This document shows positions 46,254-56,140 of a DNA stretch of 64,000 bases, piece after piece; positions within the stretch are counted from its first letter, which is position 1, and every line of letters begins with the position of its first letter. The stretch lies in assembly GCA_947489445.1 (NCBI GenBank), contig CANLDN010000007.1, positions 170,164 through 234,163 on the forward strand, read 5' to 3'. Made by a program: the position numbers and the translations under genes. The stretch is from an uncultured Paracoccaceae bacterium. Lineage in GTDB: Bacteria > Pseudomonadota > Alphaproteobacteria > Rhodobacterales > Rhodobacteraceae. The notes under the pieces were generated by a model. That model searched no databases. It was not told the DNA's origin and was given only the letters and a program-made list of their open reading frames with translations.

Positions 46254-47825
46254 ATGACAGCACCTTTTGATCTAAGCGACGACTCCGTTGTCGTCATTAT
46301 CGGCACTGGCGCTGGCGGCGGTGTACTCGCAAATGAATTGGCCCAAAAAGGCGTCAGCGTTGTCGCGCTAGAAGCTGGTGGGCGCTATCTGCCGCAAGAT
46401 TACGTCAACGACGAATGGGAGAGCTTTGGCCAACTGGCTTGGACCGATGCCCGCACGACGTCGGGTGATTGGCGCGTGGCTAAGGATTTCAGTGGCTTGC
46501 CAGCATGGATCGTGAAGGCCGTGGGCGGCACCACAACCCACTGGGCAGGTGCGTCATTGCGCTTTCAGGACCACGAATGGAAGGCGGCAACGACCTACGG
46601 CAACGTCCAAGGCGCGAACCTTCTCGATTGGCCCATCGATCCGCGCGAGATGGACGACTACTACACAAAGGCAGAGGACAAGCTGGGCGTGACCCGCACC
46701 GGCGGTCGCCCCGGACTACCGGGTAACAACAACTACAAAGTCTTCGAGGCGGGCGCAAAAGCGCTTGGCTATAAGACCATCCATACAGGCAATATGGCGA
46801 TCACATCTGACGATGGTGGAGATCGTCAGATGTGTCAGCAGACGGGCTTCTGCTTCCAAGGATGCAAGTGGGGCGCGAAGTGGTCGTCGGCCTACACAGA
46901 CATCCCCGAAGGTGAAGCCACCGGCAACCTGGAGGTACGCGAGCGCGCCCATGTCGCCCGAATTCTGCATAACGAAGCAGGCAAAGTCACAGGTGTGGAA
47001 TACTTTGATGCCGACGGCAGTTTGCAGATGCAAAAGGCCAGGGTTGTTTGTGTGGCGGGCAATTCGTTTGAAAGCCCCCGGATGCTGCTCAACTCCGCAA
47101 GCTCAATGTTCCCGGATGGTCTGGCGAACACCTCTGGTCAGGTCGGTCGCAACTACATGCGGCACATGACAGGGTCGGTCTATGCGACTTTTGAGGAACC
47201 TGTTCGTATGTGGCGCGGCACGACGATGGCAGGGATCATCCAAGACGAAGCCCGCCATGACCCAAGTCGCGGTTTCGTCGGCGGGTACGAGCTAGAGACA
47301 TTGGCATTGGGTCTACCCTTTATGGCGGCGTTCCTTGATCCTGGCAGTTGGGGACGCGAGTTCACAACGGCGCTGGACTCATACGAAAACATGGCCGGGA
47401 TGTGGATCGTGGGCGAAGATATGCCACAGGAGACCAACCGTGTGACGTTGAATTATGACGTCACCGATCAGCACGGTCTGCCTGTGGCAAATGTCAATTT
47501 CAGCGACCACCCCAATGATGTGGCCATGCGCAATCATGCCTATCAGCAAGGTGTGGCTGTTTACGAAGCTGTGGGTGCAACCCGGGTCATGCCGACACCA
47601 CCATATCCGTCCACGCATAACCTGGGCACCAACCGGATGTCGGCCAACGCGCGCGACGGTGTGGTCAACGCACATGGGCAAACGCATGACATTGCGAACC
47701 TGTTCGTCTCTGACGGCTCACAGTTCACCACGGGGGCGGCTGAAAACCCAACCCTTACCATCGTCGCCCTGGCCATCCGGCAAGCCGACTTTATCGCGGG
47801 CGAGTTGTCACGCGGAAATATCTGA
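46254..47825 (+). CDS. GMC-family flavoprotein dehydrogenase
   Basis: A 523-residue glucose-methanol-choline oxidoreductase, the catalytic flavin subunit. The FAD-binding IIGTGAGGGVLANELAQKG is at about 15-33 and the family end NLFVSDGSQFTTGAAENPTLT at about 478-498. The catalytic His/Asn pair probably falls in THNLGTNRMS and ENPT. A cysteine-rich stretch CQQTGFCFQGCKWG (about 197-210) is seen in relatives of gluconate/fructose-type dehydrogenases. It should oxidise a sugar, sugar acid or alcohol in the periplasm and pass electrons to the cytochrome c of the cluster. Confidence 0.92.
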   Translation: MTAPFDLSDDSVVVIIGTGAGGGVLANELAQKGVSVVALEAGGRYLPQDYVNDEWESFGQLAWTDARTTSGDWRVAKDFSGLPAWIVKAVGGTTTHWAGASLRFQDHEWKAATTYGNVQGANLLDWPIDPREMDDYYTKAEDKLGVTRTGGRPGLPGNNNYKVFEAGAKALGYKTIHTGNMAITSDDGGDRQMCQQTGFCFQGCKWGAKWSSAYTDIPEGEATGNLEVRERAHVARILHNEAGKVTGVEYFDADGSLQMQKARVVCVAGNSFESPRMLLNSASSMFPDGLANTSGQVGRNYMRHMTGSVYATFEEPVRMWRGTTMAGIIQDEARHDPSRGFVGGYELETLALGLPFMAAFLDPGSWGREFTTALDSYENMAGMWIVGEDMPQETNRVTLNYDVTDQHGLPVANVNFSDHPNDVAMRNHAYQQGVAVYEAVGATRVMPTPPYPSTHNLGTNRMSANARDGVVNAHGQTHDIANLFVSDGSQFTTGAAENPTLTIVALAIRQADFIAGELSRGNI

Positions 47826-47880
47826 AAACGACCGTCGCATCCCTATTCTGGGGTGCGGCATTTCAATAGGGAGGATGACC

Positions 47881-49140
47881 ATGCAGAAACTTCTCAGTTC
47901 CGTTGCCGTTGCAACATTGATGTCCGGAGTCGCATTCGCACAAACCGCGGATGTACCAGACAACCTTGAAAGACTATCCAACTTTCAATCCACCGGTGTA
48001 ACAGACTTCACCTTTATCGAACAGACTGGCGAATACGCAGATGGGATAAAAGCCAATCTGGAACAGATCACGCTGCCTCCTGGTTTCAAGATTGAACTTT
48101 ACGCCGTTGTGCCAGATGCCCGCAGTATTGCCGTCGGACCACAAGGCGTAGCGGTCTTTGTCGGCACTCGCAAAGACAAGGTCTGGTCGGTGACAGATCG
48201 CAATAAGGACCGGATCGCGGATGAGGTTAAGGACTTTGCACCCTCGCTGACGTTCTCGATCCCGAATGGGCCGTGCTTTTCCAATGACGGCTTTCTCTAT
48301 ATCGCAGAACAAAACCGCGTCTTGCTGTTCCCGGCAGCCGAGTTCTTCTATGAAAGCCCAGATGTGGCGGCTTTCAATCTGATCGCCCAAGGTGACCTAA
48401 TCCCACCAGAAGAGGAAAGCTTTAACCACTCTGCCCGCGTGTGCCGGGTTGGACCGGATGACATGGTCTACATCTCGCTTGGCCAGCCATTCAATGTTGC
48501 CCCACCTGAAAAACTGGAGCTTTACGAAGAGTATGGGATCGGTGGCATCATCCGACTGAACCGCGATGGCTCGGGTCGTGAGGTCTACACCTACGGCGTG
48601 CGCAACTCTGTGGGACACGACTTTCACCCTGTCACAGGAGAACTCTGGTGGACCGACAATCAAGTTGACGGCATGGGAGATGACATACCTCCAGGTGAGC
48701 TAAACCGACAAACAGCTGCTGGCCAACATTTCGGCGCGCCATGGTTCGGCGGAGGTGATATCAGGGTGAGCGATCACGGCTATGATCAAATGGAGGTGCC
48801 CGTCGATGTTGTCATGCCAGCCGTTGAAACTGTTGCGCACGCAGCTGATCTGGGGATGAGTTTTTATACCGGAAACATGTTCCCGGCCAGATATAAGAAC
48901 GCCATCTTCTCGGCGCAGCATGGATCATGGAACCGCACAGAACCTGTCGGGGCACGGGTCATGGTGACCTTCATTGATGATGAAGGAAACGCCACTATGG
49001 AACCCTTTGCCGAAGGGTGGCTGGACGAAAACGGCGAATATCTTGGCCGTCCGATGGACGTGGCGCAGTTGCGCGACGGCTCAATCATTGTGTCTGACGA
49101 TTTGGCCGGTGCGCTTTACCGCATCAGCTACGACGAATGA
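47881..49140 (+). CDS. PQQ-type sugar dehydrogenase (sorbosone dehydrogenase-like), exported
   Basis: A 419-residue protein with a Sec signal peptide (1-20, ending AFAQ) and a six-bladed beta-propeller sequence pattern of the soluble glucose / L-sorbosone dehydrogenase family: LPPGFKIELYAVVPDARSIA, GPCFSNDGFLYIAEQNRVL, YGVRNSVGHDFHPVTGELWW and AQHGSWNRTEPVGARVM. Such proteins bind PQQ and oxidise aldoses or aldehydes. The His in GVRNSVGHDFH fits the family catalytic position. No pqq genes are in the window, so PQQ must be made elsewhere or taken up. GGGAGG precedes the ATG. Confidence 0.88.
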   Translation: MQKLLSSVAVATLMSGVAFAQTADVPDNLERLSNFQSTGVTDFTFIEQTGEYADGIKANLEQITLPPGFKIELYAVVPDARSIAVGPQGVAVFVGTRKDKVWSVTDRNKDRIADEVKDFAPSLTFSIPNGPCFSNDGFLYIAEQNRVLLFPAAEFFYESPDVAAFNLIAQGDLIPPEEESFNHSARVCRVGPDDMVYISLGQPFNVAPPEKLELYEEYGIGGIIRLNRDGSGREVYTYGVRNSVGHDFHPVTGELWWTDNQVDGMGDDIPPGELNRQTAAGQHFGAPWFGGGDIRVSDHGYDQMEVPVDVVMPAVETVAHAADLGMSFYTGNMFPARYKNAIFSAQHGSWNRTEPVGARVMVTFIDDEGNATMEPFAEGWLDENGEYLGRPMDVAQLRDGSIIVSDDLAGALYRISYDE

Positions 49141-49718
49141 TAAAAGGGTTTCTTCCTTGTCTCGGCGGACTTTTGTTCGCCGGGACAGTTCTTGCACAGG
49201 ATCTGCCGGTTGGTGATCCTGATGCAGGGCGAAAAGTTGCGAGCCAATGCAGGACCTGTCACGGGTTGAACGGTTTCGCGCAAATCCCGATTGCACCACA
49301 CATTGGTGGCGAACCTGAGGACTACCTGGCTGCACAACTTTTGGCCTTTCGGGATGGCACGCGGGCGCATGAGATGATGACTGTTGTCGCAAGCAACATG
49401 TCAGACCAGGCAATTGCGGATGTGTCTGCGTGGTACGCAGCGCATCAAGTTACGGCAACACTTTTTGCCGATGAAGCAGACGCGCCAGAGGGCTGCGTGA
49501 GTTGTCACGGTACAGACGGCTTAGCCCTTGTCGAGGGCGTCCCAAATCTTGCCGGCGAGACGAACATCTACATTGCCACCCAATTGAAAGCCTTTCGTGG
49601 TGGAAAACGCGAACATGAGGTTATGTCATCGATTTCCACAGATCTTTCTGATGATGACATTCGCGCTCTGGCTGATTGGTTTGCAGCGGTCGAGTTGGAT
49701 ATTGAGCCAAACGATTAA
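49137..49718 (+). CDS. Dihaem cytochrome c (c4-like), exported
   Basis: A 193-residue protein with a signal peptide (1-20) and two class I cytochrome c domains, each with one haem site: CRTCH (38-42) and CVSCH (120-124). Axial methionines are probably in MTVVASNMSD and MSSISTDLSD. The layout is that of cytochrome c4. It overlaps the sugar dehydrogenase stop by four bases (ATGA), and is the natural electron acceptor for the two periplasmic dehydrogenases before it, delivering to a terminal oxidase. Last gene of the cluster. Confidence 0.92.
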   Translation: MIKGFLPCLGGLLFAGTVLAQDLPVGDPDAGRKVASQCRTCHGLNGFAQIPIAPHIGGEPEDYLAAQLLAFRDGTRAHEMMTVVASNMSDQAIADVSAWYAAHQVTATLFADEADAPEGCVSCHGTDGLALVEGVPNLAGETNIYIATQLKAFRGGKREHEVMSSISTDLSDDDIRALADWFAAVELDIEPND

Positions 49719-50366
49719 TTCAGCTCAATGGCAGCACAGTATGAATGGATCGAGATTCTAGCAGTTGTCTCGTCATTTGCCCGATAACACTGCATCAGTT
49801 CCGGTTTTGGCTTAAGTTGGAGACACGTAAGGCCCAGACCGGACCTTGAGCGGCACCACCCGATACTGCGACGCGGGCCGTCGAACCTGTCGTTCGCCGG
49901 GCGCGCAAAATCAGAGGCCGGCTGAACTCAAGCAATGCGGGACAAAGTGTCGCTTCGCTGCGCTTTGCCAATGTCAGATTCAGGAATTGACATACACAAA
50001 AAAGTAGCTGCTGGCATGACCGCAAACCTCAAGCAAGAAAAAGGTTCCTTTGTTTGTCAAAAGCTCAGTTCGTCATCGCAAATTGATAGAAATTCTGGCG
50101 AGACACGCAGCAGAATTTCGCATTCGCATAGCGACTTGCGTGTGCTTTTGCTGATGTCATCTGGTAACAGGGACGACCCCCATCCAATCATTGTGATGCT
50201 CCAACGTGGCGAGTGGTGATTTGTCATCGGCAGTCGCATGGCATGCGTGCACGCTCCTCGGAATGACAGGACAAACCACTTCGTTCTTGTTTTGAGCCAA
50301 CAACATAAATCTATGTCGCGGCCATCTTCAAGTCCGTTTGGCCACACTTAAAATTTCCTCTATCAT
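49719..50366. other. Gene-free region of about 650 bp between two operons
   Basis: No convincing gene is seen. Frames are short and lack ribosome sites, and composition is uneven. The part near 49,880-49,990 contains sequence such as CTGTCGTTCGCCGGGCGCGC and AGTGTCGCTTCGCTGCGCTT that reminds me of decayed sequence often scattered between Roseobacter genes. The right end must contain the promoter of the TRAP operon. I see no RNA gene. Confidence 0.5.
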
Positions 50367-50401
50367 TTTCGCACAGTGAAAGTAATTTACACATAGTGAA
50401 A
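50367..50401 (+). promoter_or_regulatory. IclR operator candidates upstream of the TRAP operon
   Basis: The imperfect dyad TTTCGC-ACA-GTGAAA is at 50367-50381 and a related half-site arrangement TTTACACATAGTGAAA at 50386-50401. The repeated AGTGAAA parts are 20 bp apart, about two helical turns. Sites of this TTTCGCnnnGCGAAA shape are known for IclR proteins, and an IclR gene lies in the operon. The second site ends 12 bases before the dctP start codon. Confidence 0.55.
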
Positions 50402-50413
50402 CGGGAGGAAGAC

Positions 50414-51460
50414 ATGAATTACCTGAAAGCTGCGACCCTGATGGCGACCGCAACAGTGCTTGGCACGGCGGCGATCGCCGAGACTGTGCTGATCCATGGC
50501 GAGGCCGGACCAAACCGTGGGGCGCGCGCCGCGGCGATCCAGTGGTTTGCCGATGAGGTGGCTGACCGGTCCGGGGGGGACATGCGTATTGATGTGCAGT
50601 GGGGTGGCGCATTGTTCAAAGCGAACGCAGCGCTGCAGTCGATCCACGATGGTGTGGCGGACATGGGGACGATTATTTCTGTCTATTACCCACAAGAGTT
50701 TGCCAGCTACGGCATCGCGGATTTGCCGCTTGATAACCCGGACGCCTGGGTCGGCATGCGCGCGACGGACGAATTGTTCCGCACAAACCCGTCAATCAGC
50801 GCCGTGCTGGATGACAAGAACCTTGTCTATATCGGGACCTTCACGACCAGTCAGGTGAATATCGGCTGCAAGGACGTCGAAATCCGGACGATAGATGATA
50901 TTGACGGGCTCAAGGTGCGCGGCGTGGGGGCTTACGGCAAGGTCTTTGGCGACGTTGGTGCCAATATGGTCAGGATGTCGATTTATGACGCCTATCAAGG
51001 TCTCGACAGCGGCTTGCTGGATTGCTCGCAGGGGTATTCCTATGCGGTCGCCGCGTTGAAACAGGACGAGGTGATGACCAGCTACACGTTGCTGAACTGG
51101 GGCCAGGTTGGCGGCGTGGGCACGTTCATGAACAAGGACGCCTTTGATGCGCTGAGCGCCGAGCAACAACAGCTGTTGTTGGATACCGGATCTGACATGG
51201 TCGATTACTTTGGCCAGACCTTGATCGCGGCCAATGCCAACGCGATCGAAAGTATGACGGCCGCTGGGATCGAGGTGATCGAACTGCCCGCCGAAGAGCG
51301 CGCCAAGCTGATCGAGCGCGGGGCGGCCTATGTTGATGAGTGGGTCGAAACGGCGAATGCAACCGGGCTGGACGGCGCTGCGATGTTGGATGAATACCGC
51401 ACGCTGTTAACCAAATACACCGAAATACGCGACAGCGAAGGCTACCCCTGGGCGGAATAG
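50414..51460 (+). CDS. dctP: TRAP transporter solute-binding protein (DctP type)
   Basis: A 348-residue periplasmic binding protein with a signal peptide (1-22, ending AIAE) and the TRAP DctP domain: GEAGPNRGARAAAIQWFADEV, then the GLKVRGVGAYGKVF segment with the conserved arginine that grips a carboxylate, and GLLDCSQGYSYAVA. It captures an organic acid for the membrane subunits that follow. GGGAGG is seven bases before the ATG at 50414. First gene of the catabolic operon; the enzymes downstream suggest a dicarboxylic or cyclic acid substrate. Confidence 0.93.
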   Translation: MNYLKAATLMATATVLGTAAIAETVLIHGEAGPNRGARAAAIQWFADEVADRSGGDMRIDVQWGGALFKANAALQSIHDGVADMGTIISVYYPQEFASYGIADLPLDNPDAWVGMRATDELFRTNPSISAVLDDKNLVYIGTFTTSQVNIGCKDVEIRTIDDIDGLKVRGVGAYGKVFGDVGANMVRMSIYDAYQGLDSGLLDCSQGYSYAVAALKQDEVMTSYTLLNWGQVGGVGTFMNKDAFDALSAEQQQLLLDTGSDMVDYFGQTLIAANANAIESMTAAGIEVIELPAEERAKLIERGAAYVDEWVETANATGLDGAAMLDEYRTLLTKYTEIRDSEGYPWAE

Positions 51461-51467
51461 TCAGCCG

Positions 51468-51947
51468 ATGTTGAAACGGATTGAGGCCTTGCTGCTGGGG
51501 CTGGCAGCCCTGGCAGTGCTGGCGATGGGTGCCATGATCACGGTGAACGTGGTCCTGCGCCTATTTGGCACATCCTTGCCTGACAGTGTGGTACTGGTCC
51601 GCGAACTGATGGTCGCGGCGATCATCCTGCCTTTGGCGGCGGTGACAGCGGCGCGGGCGCATGTCTGTGTCGAGGTTCTGACCAACCTGATGCCACCGCG
51701 CGTCACCCAAGGCCTGATCCTTGTCGGTTGGGTCATCGGGCTGATTGCCTTTGCCCCGCTGGTCTATGCAGGCTGGCGGGAACTTGCATCCACCTGGTCC
51801 AGCAACAGTTTCTATTTTGGCGATCTGTCCCTGCCAAAATGGCCCGGACGTCTGATTTTCTTCGTCGGTATGGCCGTGTTTTGGCTGCGCCTTTTGCTGG
51901 TTCTGGTGCAAGACAGCCGTGCGTTTTTCGCGCGGACGGAAGGGTAG
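51468..51947 (+). CDS. dctQ: TRAP transporter small membrane subunit (DctQ type)
   Basis: A 159-residue membrane protein with four helices (about 10-30, 42-65, 82-104, 124-148), the size and plan of DctQ. Diagnostic segment: ITVNVVLRLFGTSLPDSVVLVRELM, followed by ARAHVCVEVL. With the large subunit it forms the Na+-coupled uptake channel. It starts seven bases after dctP and is followed three bases later by dctM. Confidence 0.93.
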   Translation: MLKRIEALLLGLAALAVLAMGAMITVNVVLRLFGTSLPDSVVLVRELMVAAIILPLAAVTAARAHVCVEVLTNLMPPRVTQGLILVGWVIGLIAFAPLVYAGWRELASTWSSNSFYFGDLSLPKWPGRLIFFVGMAVFWLRLLLVLVQDSRAFFARTEG

Positions 51948-51950
51948 GTC

Positions 51951-53288
51951 ATGGATCCGTCAACCATCGGGCTGATCGCGTTTCTGGCGGTGCTGGGCAT
52001 GTTGGCGATCCGTGTGCCGATTGCCTTTGCACTGGCAAGTGCGGCGATTGTCGGGACGTTCTTCATCTTTGCCCTTCGCACCGGCAGTTTTGCCCCTGAG
52101 CGGGCGATCCGGCCAACAACGTCTTTGACGTTTTCAAATGCTTTTGACTTGGTACATAATTACAACCTGTCGATGATCCCGCTATTCGTGGCGCTGGGTC
52201 ATATCGCCTACCGCGCAGGGATCACGACCAATATCTATCAGGCAGCCAAGGTCTGGCTGGCAAACCTGCCGGGCGGCGTGGCGATGGCGTCCATCGTCGG
52301 CTGCGGCGGGTTTTCGGCAATTACCGGCAGCTCAATTGCCTGTGCCTCGACCATGGGGCGCATATGCACACCCGAGATGTTACGCATGGGCTATGACAAT
52401 CGGCTCGCCACGGCCTCTGTCGCGGCGGGGGGCACTTTGGGTTCGCTCATCCCGCCATCGGTTTTGTTCATCATCTACGGGATTTTCACCGAGACCTCAG
52501 TGTCGCAGCTGTTTTTGGCGGGCATCCTGCCGGGCATATTGACGCTGCTGGGTTTCCTGCTGGTCGTGGCCCTGTGGGTGCGGCGTGATCCCAGCATCGC
52601 ACCGGCGGCGGGTGTCACCTATTCGATGGCGGACCGGCGTAGCGCAGCACTGTCGGCGTGGCCTGCGGTATTGCTGTTTGTGCTAATCGTCGGTGGGATC
52701 TACGGCGGTATCTTCACCGCAACAGAGGCTGCTGCCGTCTCCGTTGCCTTGGCCACGATAGTGGGTTTCGCACAGCGGCGTCTGACGTTGGCGGCGCTGT
52801 GGGACTCGCTCAAGGAAACCTGTATCCAGACCGCCGGAATTTTCATTATCGCAGCCGCGGCCAAGATATTTGTGGCGTTTATCGCGCTCACCGGTGTGGC
52901 CCCTGATTTGGTGGCCTGGGTCTCGGCTGCGGATCTATCCGTGGTCACTTTCATGCTGGCCGTGGCACTCATCTATCTGTTGTTGGGCATGTTCCTTGAT
53001 CCTATCGGGATCATGGTGCTGACATTGCCGCTGCTGATACCACTGGTTGAGGTGTATGAACTCAACCTCATCTGGTTCGGCGTGGTGGTGATCAAACTGC
53101 TGGAGATCGGGCTGATCACCCCGCCTGTGGGTCTCAATGTCTTTGTGATTGCGAATGTCGTCGGTAAAGACGCGCCATTGCACCGGATTTTCGCAGGCAT
53201 CATGCGGTTTTTGTCTATCGACGTGATCGTACTGGCACTGATCATGTGTTTCCCTATCATCTCGCTACTGATCCCGGAGAGTATGTGA
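51951..53288 (+). CDS. dctM: TRAP transporter large membrane subunit (DctM type)
   Basis: A 445-residue protein with about 12-13 membrane helices, the transport subunit of the TRAP system. Typical blocks are GGFSAITGSSIACASTMG near 120, the TLGSLIPPSVLFIIYG re-entrant loop near 163, GGIYGGIFTATEAAAVSV near 247 and LITPPVGLNVFVIANV near 390. Gene order P-Q-M is standard. Its stop overlaps the start of the IclR gene by one base (TGATG). Confidence 0.95.
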   Translation: MDPSTIGLIAFLAVLGMLAIRVPIAFALASAAIVGTFFIFALRTGSFAPERAIRPTTSLTFSNAFDLVHNYNLSMIPLFVALGHIAYRAGITTNIYQAAKVWLANLPGGVAMASIVGCGGFSAITGSSIACASTMGRICTPEMLRMGYDNRLATASVAAGGTLGSLIPPSVLFIIYGIFTETSVSQLFLAGILPGILTLLGFLLVVALWVRRDPSIAPAAGVTYSMADRRSAALSAWPAVLLFVLIVGGIYGGIFTATEAAAVSVALATIVGFAQRRLTLAALWDSLKETCIQTAGIFIIAAAAKIFVAFIALTGVAPDLVAWVSAADLSVVTFMLAVALIYLLLGMFLDPIGIMVLTLPLLIPLVEVYELNLIWFGVVVIKLLEIGLITPPVGLNVFVIANVVGKDAPLHRIFAGIMRFLSIDVIVLALIMCFPIISLLIPESM

Positions 53289-54046
53289 TGAACGACCGTA
53301 AATTTGCCAATACACTTGCGCGGGGGCTGTCTGTGCTGCGCGCCTTTCGGGTCAGTGACAATGGCATCACCCATACAGAACTTGTGGTGCGCACGGGGCT
53401 GGCACCCGCGACCATCACCCGATTGACCCATACGCTCAAGGAACTAGGGTATCTCAGCCAGCACGGCAGCTTGCTTCGGCTGGGTCCGGCAGCATTTGCG
53501 CTGGCCAGCGTCGCCAATGCCTCCAGCTCGTTCCTGGATATTGCCGATGGCCCGATGCAGACCCTGGCAGAGGACACCAGAACCATGGTTCTTTTGGCGG
53601 TGCCCGATGGGGCCAGCATGACTTTGGTGCGGACATGGCGACCACAAGGCGTAGCGTCGATTTGGCTGGAACCGGGCAACCGCGTGCCTGTGGCGGGATC
53701 ATCCACGGGCCAATCCTTTCTGGCCGGGCTGAGCGACAGCCGGTTTGCCGCCAAGATGCCAAGCGATGAATGGACTGCACTGCGCCGCGACGGGCGGGCG
53801 CAACTTGCAGCGCAAGGGTTCACCTTCGTCCAAGGGCCCGCGCGCTACACCAGCAACGTCAACGCGGTTGCACATCCTTATTTTGCCGCTGACCTTGGCG
53901 AACCGGTGGTCTTTGCCTGCGGGGCCACGCCCGACATGCTCAGCGATGCGCGCATCCTATCAGAGGTCGGGCCCGCACTGCGCAGTGTTGTCCGGGATCT
54001 GGAGCGCAAGACGGGCGCGCCACGCACTTATGATGCACATACCTAG
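53288..54046 (+). CDS. IclR-family transcriptional regulator
   Basis: A 252-residue IclR protein: N-terminal winged helix (about 1-75; THTELVVRTGLAPATITRLTHTL) and a C-terminal effector domain with GNRVPVAGSSTGQSFLAGL. It sits inside the operon, translationally coupled to dctM and nine bases before the next gene, so it is made with the pathway it most likely controls. Candidate sites are at 50367-50401. IclR members often sense aromatic or dicarboxylic acids or their CoA esters. Confidence 0.93.
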   Translation: MNDRKFANTLARGLSVLRAFRVSDNGITHTELVVRTGLAPATITRLTHTLKELGYLSQHGSLLRLGPAAFALASVANASSSFLDIADGPMQTLAEDTRTMVLLAVPDGASMTLVRTWRPQGVASIWLEPGNRVPVAGSSTGQSFLAGLSDSRFAAKMPSDEWTALRRDGRAQLAAQGFTFVQGPARYTSNVNAVAHPYFAADLGEPVVFACGATPDMLSDARILSEVGPALRSVVRDLERKTGAPRTYDAHT

Positions 54047-54055
54047 AGGGCCGCG

Positions 54056-56140
54056 ATGACCGTTAACTATGAACTTTGCGATGAAATTGCCGTACTGGCT
54101 GCTGACAATCCACCGGTGAATGCCCTTGGCGTGGGGGTGCGACAGGGTCTGCAAGACGGGATCGCCCGCGCTGTGGCAGATGGGGCGAAGGCGGTGTTGA
54201 TTTACGGGCGTGGCCGCACATGGTTTGCCGGCGCGGACATTCGCGAATTTGGCAAAACCCCGGTCCCGCCGATGCTGCCCGATCTGTGCAATACCATTGA
54301 GGCGGCCCCGATTCCGGTGATTGCCGCGATGCACGGCACCATTCTGGGTGGCGGGCTTGAGGTGGCGATGGCCTGCCACTACCGCATCTGTGTCGCGGGT
54401 GCGCGGCTGGGTTTACCCGAAGTCGGGCTTGGTATCCTGCCCGGCGCGGGTGGCACGCAACGCTTGCCGCGTCTGGTCGGGTTCGAACAGGCTATCAAGA
54501 TGATTACCACCGGGCGTCCGGTCTCTGCGTCCCGCGCGCTTGAGATGGGGATCATCGACAAGCTGGCAGAGGACGGCGCGCCTCGCGATCTTGGTCTCGC
54601 TTATGCTTTAGATTTGCTGGCGCAGGGCGCCACACCGCGCCCGGTCAGTCAAATCCCTCCGCCCGAAGCGGTGGATTTTGCGTCCCTCAAGCAACAGGTA
54701 GCAGCCAAGGCGCGCGGGCAATTGTCGCCTGTCGTGGCATTTGAGGCGGTGGAGGCGGCGTCGCGCCTGTCCTTTGCCGACGGGCTGTCCGAGGAGCGGC
54801 GGCTTTTCAAAACGTTGATGGAGACCGACCAACGCAAGGGCTTGATCCACGCGTTTTTCGCGGAGCGTCAGGTGAGCAAACTGCCTGAACTGGCGGGCGT
54901 CCGACCGCGCGAAGTTTCGCAGATGGGGGTGATCGGTGGCGGCACGATGGGGGCAGGCATCGCCACCGCTGCGTTGCTTGCAGGTCTGGGCGTGACCCTG
55001 ATCGAAACAACATCAGAGGCTGCAGACGCCGCCCACCAGCGGATTGCAAAAAACCTGTCGGGCGCGCTTAAGCGGGGCAAGATCACCCAAAGCGCGCATG
55101 ATGAACTGTTGCGCACCAAGCTCAAGAAGACCGCTGATTATGCGCAGTTGAGCACCGCTGACCTGATCATCGAGGCGGTGTTCGAAGGCATGACAGTCAA
55201 GAAACAGGTCTTTGCCCAGATCGAAACCGTGGCGAAACCGGGGGCGGTGCTGGCCAGCAACACCTCGTATCTCGATCTGAATGAAATCGCCGCCAGCACC
55301 ACGCGACCCGGCGACGTGATCGGCCTGCATTTCTTCTCTCCCGCCCATGTGATGCGCCTGCTTGAGGTCGTCATTGGCGATCAGACTGCACCCGAGGTCA
55401 CGGCCACCGGGTTTGCCCTTGGCAAGCGCCTTGGAAAGGTGGCCGTGCGATCCGGGGTCTGTGACGGGTTCATTGGCAACCGCATCCTGTCGGCCTATCG
55501 CACCGCGGCGGATCATATGATCCTTGACGGTGCCAGCCCTTATCAGATCGACCGCGTGCTGGAGGATTTCGGGTTCGCAATGGGTCCCTTTGCCGTGGCC
55601 GATCTGGCTGGGCTTGACATCGGCTGGGCCAATCGCAAACGGCTCGCTGCCACGCGCGATCCGCGCGAACGCGTGCCGCAGTATGTCGATCGGCTGTGTG
55701 AAGATGGCTGTTTCGGGCAGAAAACCGGGCGGGGCTATTACGTTTATGACGGGAAGATGCGGTCGGAAAACCCAGCTGTGATGCCCTTGATCGAAGCGGA
55801 ACGCGCTCGTTTGGGGCTATCTGCGCAATCCTTCAGTGATGCGCAAATCCTGCGCCGCTACATGGCAGCCATGGTCAACGAGGCCGCCAAAGTGGTCGAC
55901 GAAGGCATCGCCCGTCGGCCCCTCGATGTCGATATCGTTCTGTTGATGGGCTACGGCTTTCCACGCTATCACGGTGGGCCGCTGAAATGGGCCGATCTGC
56001 AGGGCTTGCCCGCAATCCTCGCTGATATTGACGGGTTTGCCAAAGATGATCCGTATTTCTGGCAAGCCGCCACATTGCTGCGTGATCTCGTGGCGCAAAA
56101 CCGGACGTTTGATGACCTCAACAAGGAAACAGGCACATGA
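54056..56140 (+). CDS. Fused enoyl-CoA hydratase / 3-hydroxyacyl-CoA dehydrogenase
   Basis: A 694-residue two-domain beta-oxidation enzyme (PimF/FadJ-like). The N-terminal crotonase part (1-190) has both active-site glutamates, Glu102 in GGGLEVAM and Glu122 in LPEVGLG. The dehydrogenase part begins with the NAD loop [13 protein letters not shown] (291-303) and holds the catalytic His425 in [10 protein letters not shown]; the C-terminal helical domain follows, with [10 protein letters not shown]. It hydrates an enoyl-CoA and oxidises the 3-hydroxyacyl-CoA. At 694 residues it is slightly shorter than FadB (~730). Its stop overlaps the thiolase start (ATGA). Confidence 0.95.
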   Translation: MTVNYELCDEIAVLAADNPPVNALGVGVRQGLQDGIARAVADGAKAVLIYGRGRTWFAGADIREFGKTPVPPMLPDLCNTIEAAPIPVIAAMHGTILGGGLEVAMACHYRICVAGARLGLPEVGLGILPGAGGTQRLPRLVGFEQAIKMITTGRPVSASRALEMGIIDKLAEDGAPRDLGLAYALDLLAQGATPRPVSQIPPPEAVDFASLKQQVAAKARGQLSPVVAFEAVEAASRLSFADGLSEERRLFKTLMETDQRKGLIHAFFAERQVSKLPELAGVRPREVSQMGVIGGGTMGAGIATAALLAGLGVTLIETTSEAADAAHQRIAKNLSGALKRGKITQSAHDELLRTKLKKTADYAQLSTADLIIEAVFEGMTVKKQVFAQIETVAKPGAVLASNTSYLDLNEIAASTTRPGDVIGLHFFSPAHVMRLLEVVIGDQTAPEVTATGFALGKRLGKVAVRSGVCDGFIGNRILSAYRTAADHMILDGASPYQIDRVLEDFGFAMGPFAVADLAGLDIGWANRKRLAATRDPRERVPQYVDRLCEDGCFGQKTGRGYYVYDGKMRSENPAVMPLIEAERARLGLSAQSFSDAQILRRYMAAMVNEAAKVVDEGIARRPLDVDIVLLMGYGFPRYHGGPLKWADLQGLPAILADIDGFAKDDPYFWQAATLLRDLVAQNRTFDDLNKETGT

